This document shows, one piece after another, positions 58,401 to 64,000 of a stretch of DNA of 64,000 bases. Source of the stretch: Mycolicibacterium stellerae. Its GTDB lineage: Bacteria; Actinomycetota; Actinomycetes; Mycobacteriales; Mycobacteriaceae. How positions within the stretch are numbered: the first letter of the stretch is position 1; each line of letters begins with the position of its first letter. Under the pieces are notes generated by a model. That model did not search any database and had not been told where the DNA came from. It worked only from the letters and a program-made list of their open reading frames with translations. The translations under genes and the position numbers were made by a program. The stretch lies in assembly GCF_003719305.1 (NCBI RefSeq), contig NZ_RARC01000010.1:62001-126000 (forward strand), in the 5' to 3' direction.

Positions 58401-61400
58401 GTCGGCCGCGACGAGCGTCGCAGCTTCCAGCACCGTCCGAAGCGCGGCAGCACTGGCACTCGGCGCTGGCGCGGCGGCTTCGGCCGCGATGCGCGCCGTG
58501 GCCAGCGAAAGCAGCAGGCGGGCTTCGGCGCCCACGGGTTCACCGGCAGCGCTGAGCTCGGACCGCACGCGGACCGTGTCGAATACTCGGCCGTCGAGGA
58601 TCGTCACTCGGCCTTGCCCAACGGCTGTCGACGCGCTACCGCGGGGCACGGTCACCTCCGCGGTGACGGCCCGCACCGCATGGTGTCGGGGCCGGGTGAG
58701 CCCCCGCTGCGGGTCGGGCCCGCCTGCCAGCCAGCCGGACCGGACGCCGAGCCGCAGCGACGCACGCACCGCGCGCTCGGTGCTGGTGGTCAGGCCGTCG
58801 TCGGTGATGTCCCAGCCGGCGAGGTCGGTGGTGACGGACCCGGAGACGACCAGGGAGTCAACACCGTCGTCGGCGATAGGCGTGCGCAGCGCCAATCTGA
58901 TTCCTGCACTTGGGTTTTCCGCAGCGGCAGCATCAGCGCGGTCGCGCGCGCGGGCTGCCAGGCCGGCGGCCACCAGAGCGGTGACCGAGCGCCGCACCGC
59001 GGCCTCGCCGGCCCTGCCGAACACCGCGTGCAGGGACAGTCCCGCGCGGGCCGGAATCCCGCCGGCGGGCAGCCGGAGGTCGCGTGCTGGATCGGCAAGT
59101 GAGTCGATCTCGGCCAACGCATCGACAAGCGCCCGGCCGCGCATCAGGTCGGCGTCGCCGGGGTCGACGCCGGCGGACAGCGTGTCCAACAGCCGCCAGG
59201 CGTCGCCCGCAGCTGCCTCGTCCAGCACGCTGAATGCCACCGGGCCCAGTGGCGTGCCAAGGGTGACCACGTCGCTCACCGCTTGCGCGTCAACCGCCGC
59301 CATCCGTGCGGCGTGACCGGCGCCGCCTTCACCGATGACGACCTGACCGTCGCCCAGTCCCGCCGCAGCCGCGAGGACGACCGACAAGCGCGCCGCCTGC
59401 CCGCGTGAGCCGTCGGGGTCTCCCGCTGCCAGCGCGGCCACCGGCCGAGGAGCCAGGGCGACGTACCAGTCACCTGCCGAGAGAGTCGGTGCGGCAAAGC
59501 TTTCGGGCGCGCGATTGGCCGCGGTGAGGTCGATGACCCGGTCGGGTGGCGCGTCGGGGAACGCGGTCGTGGCGTCGGTGACGATACGGACGCGGATAAC
59601 GACGGGCGGATCGTGATCAAGCAGTTCGGTCAACTCGGCCTCGGCGGCCAGGTTCCCTGCCGGAACATCGTCAAGTACGACGACGTCGACGTCGTCGGGC
59701 GGGTCAGCGGGCGGCACGATGCGTCCATCGGTGCCGGTCCAGCGCGACACAAGGGCGTCGAGACCGGCGGCGACAGGCCGGTTCCAGATCAGGTCGAAGA
59801 CGTCGTCGTCGACGGTCGCCTGGTCGGAAAGGCTGCGCGCCAGGATCTCGGATGCAAGGCCGGTCTGGCCGGGTCGCCATGTGGTGATCTCGTCCCCGGC
59901 GACGACGAACGGGTCGCCGCCCGCGGCGCCGGGGAACCACACCAGCAGCTCGGGTGCGCGGGGCGTCGTGTCGAGTGGCAGCATGAACGGCTGTGACCGC
60001 GTGCCGGACCCAGACACCATCCCGCTCAACACGCCGCTGCTGGTGATGAGGTCGGCGATGAAGCTGACTAGGGCGGGCCCGGCGACGACCGCGAGCTGGC
60101 CCAGCCAGCGACCAATGGCAGTGGGGGCGTCGGCGGCGGGCCCGACCAGGTCGGCCAGCCGCAGCCGCGGCCGGTCGCCGGGTGTCCAGCCGAACAGGTC
60201 GAGGATCGGCGCCAGGGCTGGCGGCGCCGCGATCGAGACCAGGCCGATCAGCCGCTCGACTCCGTCCCATGCGAGGTCGTCGAGCACGTCGCCCGGGTTG
60301 GGCAGTGCCAGCGGGATCCGATCGTCCTCGACGACCACGCAAAGCCCAGGCGCATCGAACGAAAACACCGAGTCGCCGGAAGCCCGGTAGCCCAACACAA
60401 TCCGGACGTAGTCGGCTTCGAGACGGACGGGTCCCAGGTCCAGCAGCGCCCGCTCGGGGTCGAGGCCCCGGCCGGATAGCCGAATCGCTGCGGTCGCCCC
60501 GGTCATCACCTGGGCGCTGCGGGCCGCAAGATCGACGACCGCCAGCTCGAGGGCGAGTGTGCCTTCCACGACGGTGCAGCCCTGGCCAAGTGTGTCGACA
60601 CGGGTGAGGCCCGCAACGGAAACGTGGACTTCGTCGCCGACGACGTATGCGTGCAGCTCGAACTGGTCGGTTACCGGAACCCGCCACGGGTCGTCGGCCG
60701 AGCCGCTGCCGAGCACGGGCAAGGCCGCCGAAGCGGCCGATGCCAGCACGTTGCGCAGAACGCCCAGGACGACGGGCACCGCGTCGGCATGTGTGGTGAG
60801 CACACCGTGCCAATAGCCGGCGACGGCGTCCAAAGGGTTGCCAAGGATATCGGCCAGCGACACCGTTGCAACACCGGGATGTCCTTGGGGCGCTGACAAA
60901 CCCAGCAACATGCGTACGGTGTCGGCGACATCGCCGAGTTGGTCGAGCAGCTGGTCGAGAACGTCGTCGGCGACCGTGCCCGCCACGTCCATCAATGTGT
61001 CGGTCGAGGTGAGGTCGAGCGTCGGATACGAGTGTGCGCCGATGTCCACGACGTCGGCGGCCAGGACGAACGTCGGCTTCCGTGCGGCGTCGAGGGCGAA
61101 GCCGGCGCGCACGGCTTCGACCCGAACTGCAGGCGTCGGTCCCACGGCGGGAGCGTCGAGCACCACGGGTTCAGCGCCGCCGGGCGTGCGGCCCAAGTGC
61201 CCCCACACCGCCAGTTGCGGCACCGCGGTGACGGCACCGGTCGCCACGTCGAGTGTGAACAGCATGAGGTGGCCCCGGACGAGCCTGCCGCCTTGGCCGA
61301 GCTCTACGTCGACCTCGGGGGTGAGGCGTGGCTGACCCGTTGGCCCCGTCACGCTGCCCACCCGGAGCCGCACCGTCGCATCGCCGAAAGTGCCCTCGAC

Positions 61401-62306
61401 GCTGTCGCCGACGACGGCGGCGCCCTGTGGCAGCAACGATGCGAGCGCGCCGAGCCAGGCGGTGTGGGCCGCGGCGTCTCCTATGACTGAGGTGTACCAG
61501 GTGACGAGGGCATCGACAGCGCCCGACCGAAGTCCAGCGACCGGCAATGGCGGTACGGCGCCGGCCAATCCGAACAGCGTGGCGACGTCGGCGAGCGCGC
61601 CGCCCGCCGATGCCGCCTGTGCCTGTACCAGTCCGACGACAAGGTCGATGATCGCGTCGTCGAGCGAACCCACTCCTGCGGCGTCGAGCACGACGTCCCT
61701 GGGAGCGGAGCCCGGTAGCTGGAGACCGGTCAACCGCAGTCCAAGCACGGGCGGTTCGTCATCTTCCGCGGTCGGCACGTCGACGATGGCGGCGATCCCG
61801 CCGAGGTCGAAGTCTCCCGAAGCGGGGGAGTGGCCGAGCGTCAGCTCGACGGCGAGCCGGACACGTCCGCCCGGCTGTCCGGCCAACAGGGGGTCAACCG
61901 ACGGGGCATTGCCTCGCCGCGTCTGAAACAGCATGGCCTCGATCGAGGTGTTCACCTGCGGGCGGGCCTGGGCGCCTGCGACGGCGGCCGCTTCAAGCTC
62001 GACGACTACGCCGACGCGCACGACGTCGATATGAGGTTCGATCAGCACCGATACGGTCAGGTCGGGGTCGTCGACATGAACTACGGGAAGTACCACGCGG
62101 TCGCCGTCATGGCGGACCGCCCCGTCATCGAGCACCGAGTCGAGGAAGCGCACCAGCGCGTCGCGCTGGTCGTCGTCGCCGAGCACCGCGCGCAGCCGCC
62201 CTGCCGGGTCGCCGAACCACCCCGGGTCAGGTGAGCCGTCACGCAGAATGCCCAGCGCGGCGGCCAGGTCACCCAGAATCCCGAAGTCGCCGGCGGTGAC
62301 GGTCAT
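52488..62306 (-). CDS. Giant protein with DUF6603-like region, 3272 aa
   Basis: A single uninterrupted reading frame of 3272 codons, about 340 kDa. The first roughly 2000 residues are Ala/Val/Asp-rich, dominated by short amphipathic strands and helices, with many PVLG- and RLRL-type repeats at protein level. Residues of about 2080-2600 resemble the DUF6603 family as I remember it: VYGGYGKTAGVVSFFAVGAV, GIGGGFGINRELRVPTDLSQF, FTSFALVDGIAVV and WSIGSAIVIKGGAYFAL. The last 600 are proline-rich then beta-rich. No signal peptide. ATG overlaps the 208-residue gene stop. Biochemical role unknown; size and context suggest a structural or surface-active component. Confidence 0.85.
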   Translation of the reverse strand: MTVTAGDFGILGDLAAALGILRDGSPDPGWFGDPAGRLRAVLGDDDQRDALVRFLDSVLDDGAVRHDGDRVVLPVVHVDDPDLTVSVLIEPHIDVVRVGVVVELEAAAVAGAQARPQVNTSIEAMLFQTRRGNAPSVDPLLAGQPGGRVRLAVELTLGHSPASGDFDLGGIAAIVDVPTAEDDEPPVLGLRLTGLQLPGSAPRDVVLDAAGVGSLDDAIIDLVVGLVQAQAASAGGALADVATLFGLAGAVPPLPVAGLRSGAVDALVTWYTSVIGDAAAHTAWLGALASLLPQGAAVVGDSVEGTFGDATVRLRVGSVTGPTGQPRLTPEVDVELGQGGRLVRGHLMLFTLDVATGAVTAVPQLAVWGHLGRTPGGAEPVVLDAPAVGPTPAVRVEAVRAGFALDAARKPTFVLAADVVDIGAHSYPTLDLTSTDTLMDVAGTVADDVLDQLLDQLGDVADTVRMLLGLSAPQGHPGVATVSLADILGNPLDAVAGYWHGVLTTHADAVPVVLGVLRNVLASAASAALPVLGSGSADDPWRVPVTDQFELHAYVVGDEVHVSVAGLTRVDTLGQGCTVVEGTLALELAVVDLAARSAQVMTGATAAIRLSGRGLDPERALLDLGPVRLEADYVRIVLGYRASGDSVFSFDAPGLCVVVEDDRIPLALPNPGDVLDDLAWDGVERLIGLVSIAAPPALAPILDLFGWTPGDRPRLRLADLVGPAADAPTAIGRWLGQLAVVAGPALVSFIADLITSSGVLSGMVSGSGTRSQPFMLPLDTTPRAPELLVWFPGAAGGDPFVVAGDEITTWRPGQTGLASEILARSLSDQATVDDDVFDLIWNRPVAAGLDALVSRWTGTDGRIVPPADPPDDVDVVVLDDVPAGNLAAEAELTELLDHDPPVVIRVRIVTDATTAFPDAPPDRVIDLTAANRAPESFAAPTLSAGDWYVALAPRPVAALAAGDPDGSRGQAARLSVVLAAAAGLGDGQVVIGEGGAGHAARMAAVDAQAVSDVVTLGTPLGPVAFSVLDEAAAGDAWRLLDTLSAGVDPGDADLMRGRALVDALAEIDSLADPARDLRLPAGGIPARAGLSLHAVFGRAGEAAVRRSVTALVAAGLAARARDRADAAAAENPSAGIRLALRTPIADDGVDSLVVSGSVTTDLAGWDITDDGLTTSTERAVRASLRLGVRSGWLAGGPDPQRGLTRPRHHAVRAVTAEVTVPRGSASTAVGQGRVTILDGRVFDTVRVRSELSAAGEPVGAEARLLLSLATARIAAEAAAPAPSASAAALRTVLEAATLVAADGSIADAIEQLIHDPGGLFAAVLDIEARRNQLAAGARVLLGAAASGPPNEVRIATGTVTAVADLAARALTVEAPDANGGIGWAAHAADSPGGLDWWLRVGRPDPSTSPSGAVWLTANPRAVVFHRRPTRGAEVATELWPTFDAATAADTVLRLAPALFAQSALDMLRQLDDDARPIVDAVLAAVGLIDSTGRVRLPLGLMADPVGWLGHPDVLGTDPGRLIALVEAVKPLLGVGGDPGRLDIAPGVRVAVREAGGAFELHASVDTSGFQAPAATPLGRLVAGLEANARFVSGAKPHPAFDLHLGAASPVKGRRAVHVAIDDELSVFLRPASGADVALHPHGRGLGALADQAVTAGAHALPFVLDKLAAQGGNNLSGHVGQLVAVAGDALGLRDPADHFDYDKLVAFAANPSASLVTAASTTVDAELNRLAAALTAALPAAVAVAPEGPALRIDVGVVTVRWTPAPFTVEIEAAADDVPLIENLHAAVTLVPGGLDAVMLEIGPAPLAAGPLQLRPVVAVHAGANPQGGRRVEAGVNLDGTRSLVAQWLPGSPAGTQLALTGGPSPVIDPAAVTAALTELAATVAASIALAVAEVQNLLDTAVGTSTVKELLHGVVLHDDDTFDAELFAASGLVDRVGRLLANLAEADLSVAVDNALTLGLAKPADVGELTLGLTSRLPLVDGDVTIWLEADDTWIDPAPPVAGIALGLVTVNGQDVSFTPTLTVSGLGVRIGRESGPLLDSFATVESVALHLFADISAAGVSGGAQLQLANLAAGLSSANGGNAIASGILADSASAGKPPKPAFSPALAVQKHDGQDLEVTLRAGAGDGPWWVVIQKGFGPLYVEQIGFGVKMPQRHLEAVSLLLDARVSLFGLNAAVDDLSITYFVAKGSAFEPKNWEVDLAGLAVSADLGPLSISGGLLKSGSGDAIEYLGMLLGRFGVYGLTVYGGYGKTAGVVSFFAVGAVVGPIGGVPAFFVTGIGGGFGINRELRVPTDLSQFADYPLIKALDVSATPAPDPMAELRALGNYFPAQPGTFWFAAGLSFTSFALVDGIAVVAMQFGDGFDITMLGLARMALPRPQAALVSIELALVVRISSKEGVIWVQGQLTDNSWLLYEDVRLTGGFAFVVWFGGPHRGEVVLTIGGFHPDFHRDGYPQVPRLGLQWSIGSAIVIKGGAYFALTSEAVMAGVDVKVSADFGWAWARLTFGAHGIVFYDPFHYKVKAYARIAAGVTIDTWFGDITISISRGASIEVEGPDFHGRAKIDVGPCTVTVPFGSTANHATVRLRPREFIAKYLDEASAGVAQAVSSIVTSGAVRPRTSGGPAPQTPDGSQGRPFVVTAEFVMTLTSTVPTTGVDTTGARTPVAPTRLLGIGPMGTAAIDPTFTLRWTRGGAPQPWPFGAAKRLPFGAFPLGVWGPPQDPAAPRVPSGEVVGALNQLQVVSRAVDSGGGPPIAFNRLDPSGPRRPLPFLRNSGATRTEELDKAARVVTLVDDAVSGAADVRALANSWRADGGASPIELVSWQNERRGVPPRLGSLSDRLAAIDDNLVPDVATPVIPPAVDATVLPPVALAVLGAGTALEGALAGGATTVSDLPRVRRAAPPTLAGLRNVPAAARLVIGGAGVATRTSIAPVDAPAVTRLARTPAARVAQRGGAGRDRLEALTAGLAGTPDGEARRPRFGPRAAPSGVSTLRAGEVAVLALPNAGRDVDEAAERPTFTWKGCSTRVVALSHGGLVLSDETTAPGGGSLTIPRGTERLVVAALGEHVPLPSMTGWHAGMTLSYTGFGVGLGIGAIVQVEAAPLVRKPQLFRAGYVEAAELVDGTATVSTRFAAPVDVVIVVLDDPAADAGRRLIVGLDGARQATSGGAAVPPVTLALGNRAMMAYRVVSDGGGRAEPRPITVTIASGVGWALAGVVGANGDAADALSDLATRGFDAVLGAASGGRGEVELGWTPVPDARPVRRIRRARKAQP

Positions 62307-62929
62307 GAGGACAATTGCCCGAGCGGATGGCGAGCCATCGGTGTCACGGTGATTCCGTCAGCGGTGGCGACCAGGGCACCCGGTATGAGTGGAAGGCCGT
62401 CCTTGTCGTTGCCGACGGTGCCGGACACGCTGGCGAGCAAGTCGAGGACCGCGCTCCACGCGAATGCCGTGAGCGCGTCAGCCCAGCGGTCAGTGATCGC
62501 GGCAGGTCCGCGCGGTCGGCCGTCGGTGGCCGCATACATGCCGGCCGGTGCATCTGACGTGCCGACGACGAACGTCACCTGGGCTTGCGAGGGGCCGCTC
62601 TGGTCGCAGGACACCGGAATGGTCACCACTACCGCCCCGTCGGCGGTGGCGACGGCGGCGCCGCCGGGATCGACGGCAAGTTCGTCGCCGCCGTCCCGCC
62701 ACACGACGGTCGTCACGCGGATCCGGCGCGACTCCACGCCGAGCACGCGCCGCGCCGCGAATGGGAACAGGCGGGCCAGGGCGTCCCTGTTCAACGTGAT
62801 GGGCCGCATCGGGTCCCCCGCGGCGGCGGCGCGGTCCGGTAACGGAAGCACCCCGGCTCGGTGCAAGGTTGTTAGTTCGTCGACGATCTCTGTCGGCCCG
62901 GTGAAAACCGGATTCCGCGACGCAGGCAC
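62303..62929 (-). CDS. Hypothetical protein heading the giant operon, 208 aa
   Basis: 208 residues, GTG start at 62929 (MPASRNPVFTGPTEIVDELT). No recognised domain; the C-terminal half is a regular alternation ending ITVTPMARHPLGQLSS. Ends with an ATGA overlap into the 3272-codon gene. The ribosome site is weak (AGCGA), so an internal ATG at MRPITLNRDA (62809) is possible. As first gene of the operon it may be an adaptor or chaperone of the giant protein, but nothing in the sequence proves it. Confidence 0.65.
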   Translation of the reverse strand: MPASRNPVFTGPTEIVDELTTLHRAGVLPLPDRAAAAGDPMRPITLNRDALARLFPFAARRVLGVESRRIRVTTVVWRDGGDELAVDPGGAAVATADGAVVVTIPVSCDQSGPSQAQVTFVVGTSDAPAGMYAATDGRPRGPAAITDRWADALTAFAWSAVLDLLASVSGTVGNDKDGLPLIPGALVATADGITVTPMARHPLGQLSS

Positions 62930-63276
62930 GGCGATCGCTCGGCTCTAGTAGACGGAAAGGATGACGTACCAACGCATTCGACTCGACGCCCCCTTTGGCC
63001 GGCAGATGTCGTATTCATAGCAGACCGCCATCGAAAATTTTTCGGCTATGCAAAAAGCGGACGAAGAAACTCTCTCAGAACTGGACTCGGCGGGGACTCA
63101 GCAACGCCGTTCTGGCGAGAAACGTTGACATCACGTGAGTTTCGCGTTCCAGCCAAGGTTCACAGCGAACAATCGAGAATCCGAGACAATTCCGGCGCTA
63201 GGTGCGGTTTGCATCCCCGGACGGCGTAATCGCAGCGTTGAGATTCACTTCAGGTTGTTCGTTTGGAGGACGACCG
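62930..63276. other. Intergenic region before the giant operon
   Basis: 347 bases with lower GC than the surroundings and no supportable gene. It should contain the promoter of the 62929-42268 operon (minus strand) and the 3' end of the partial gene's transcript. A near-palindrome, CGAAAATTTTTCG (63033-63045), and TATGAAT-like sequence on the minus strand near 63015 are the only elements worth noting; neither gives a convincing -35/-10 pair. Confidence 0.5.
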
Positions 63277-64000
63277 TCACCGGCCGTATCGCACGTGGTA
63301 CGGGTTTTGCACAATTGAGCCGCCGGCATCTGTATTCGTGAAGTAGCCGAAGCCGTCGAGGTGCCCCGGTGTGCTGAAGCACGGGTATGTCCTGAGGAAG
63401 TCGCCCCATCGTCCTGGAGTGGTTCCTGGCGTCGTGGCGGTTGAACCATCGCGGTACCACACCACGAAATCGCCGAGTATGCCGAATGCGGTATCTGCCT
63501 CGTCGCTGGCGCCGCCCCATGCGACGGCGATCGCTACTTCACCGTTCGAGTTGACCGCCAGCGCGCTGTACGCGAACACATAGTTGTCGTTCCAGACCTG
63601 CATCTCTGATGCCACCGTGAAAGTGTTCGCATTGATCGCGACGACGCGGGTGTAGGGCTGCGGATAGTTTGGTGAGTCACCGGATTTGCTCCGCGGGGAC
63701 GTCCAGGAAAACCACACCTGACCATCTCGCCACGTGGCTCCGCTGATGCGCGACCCGCACCGACTGCTCCAGTCGATGCCGCTGGGGGACGTGCACGAAT
63801 AGTCGTCGGAATCCGACCATTTCGCGACAGCCACGTCTTTGGTGGCGTAGTTGGATGTGGAGTCCCGCCACTCGACGACGCGTAGATTCGCGGTGTCGAT
63901 GTGGCCGGCCATGAAAGTCCCGGGTGCGTCGCCATTTGCGGGGGCGCTGAATTGGTAGTCGCTCGAGCCGACCGTGAGAGGTCCGATCCATTGCCACCCG
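63277..64000 (-). CDS. Hypothetical protein, 5' end outside the window
   Basis: Reading frame open from the right edge to TGA at 63279-63277, at least 240 residues. The visible C-terminal part is Trp/Tyr/Ser/Asp-rich and beta-like: VAVAKWSDSDDYSCTSPSG, then an ATWRDGQVWFSW blade-like segment, VAINANTFTVASEMQVWNDN, and a tail with two cysteines ending NPYHVRYGR. This looks like an exported repeat or propeller protein, but the N terminus and any signal peptide are missing. It is on the same strand as the giant operon with a 347-base gap, so cotranscription is uncertain. Confidence 0.7.
   Translation of the reverse strand, partial: GWQWIGPLTVGSSDYQFSAPANGDAPGTFMAGHIDTANLRVVEWRDSTSNYATKDVAVAKWSDSDDYSCTSPSGIDWSSRCGSRISGATWRDGQVWFSWTSPRSKSGDSPNYPQPYTRVVAINANTFTVASEMQVWNDNYVFAYSALAVNSNGEVAIAVAWGGASDEADTAFGILGDFVVWYRDGSTATTPGTTPGRWGDFLRTYPCFSTPGHLDGFGYFTNTDAGGSIVQNPYHVRYGR

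Noticed and set aside
63135..63341. 68-codon plus-strand frame near the right edge
   Set aside because: Overlaps the supported partial minus-strand gene and has no domain or ribosome site.

Overview
The window reads as a fast-growing mycobacterium (Mycolicibacterium-like). The left end is the 3' end of a mce4 cholesterol-import operon (mce4F, mam4A, mam4B) facing otsA and its 54-codon upstream neighbour, the arrangement known around Rv3489-Rv3494c of M. tuberculosis. High GC, many GTG starts, 4-base ATGA/GTGA overlaps, a KstR-type box and a cutinase agree. No insertion sequence, CRISPR array or rRNA was seen.

Layout. (1) 1-11.7 kb, ordinary mycobacterial genes: mce4 tail, trehalose-phosphate synthase, three small exported paralogues, enoyl-CoA hydratase, an SDR behind a KstR-type box, a beta-hydroxyacid dehydrogenase, two serine hydrolases and a CsbD-like protein behind a SigF-like promoter. 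(2) 11.8-17.8 kb: a P450/BAHD-type acyltransferase pair converging on a MacB-like ABC transporter; the two promoters share about 50 bases of ungapped homology around a GTAG-N4-CTAC palindrome. (3) 17.8-30.6 kb: what looks like an undescribed biosynthetic cluster in two tightly coupled units. One holds TauD-type dioxygenase, AurF-type N-oxygenase, KamA-type radical SAM aminomutase and an epimerase-GNAT fusion. The other holds LDH2-type reductase, ATP-grasp ligase, FemAB/GNAT-like transferase, BCAT fusion, MFS exporter and a second ATP-grasp ligase. (4) 30.7-38.7 kb: lipase, GH26-like lipoprotein, membrane acyltransferase, membrane glycosyltransferase and an operon of tiny genes. (5) 38.9-42.1 kb: HNH protein, tRNA-Thr(UGU), GH13 enzyme and LLM flavoprotein. 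(6) 42.3-62.9 kb: one 20.6-kb operon of six giant or unrecognised proteins, including a 3272-residue DUF6603-like protein. (7) A gene cut by the right edge.

The most striking signal is a leader of about 115 bases present five times between 25.6 and 38.8 kb, always on the minus strand and always ending in a start codon. It runs into the first codons: four of five copies encode M(T/A)TYWEE in front of otherwise unrelated proteins, or in front of a free 11-residue peptide. None of the five start codons has a visible Shine-Dalgarno sequence. The leader ties the biosynthetic cluster, the polysaccharide genes and the small-gene operon into one probable regulon.
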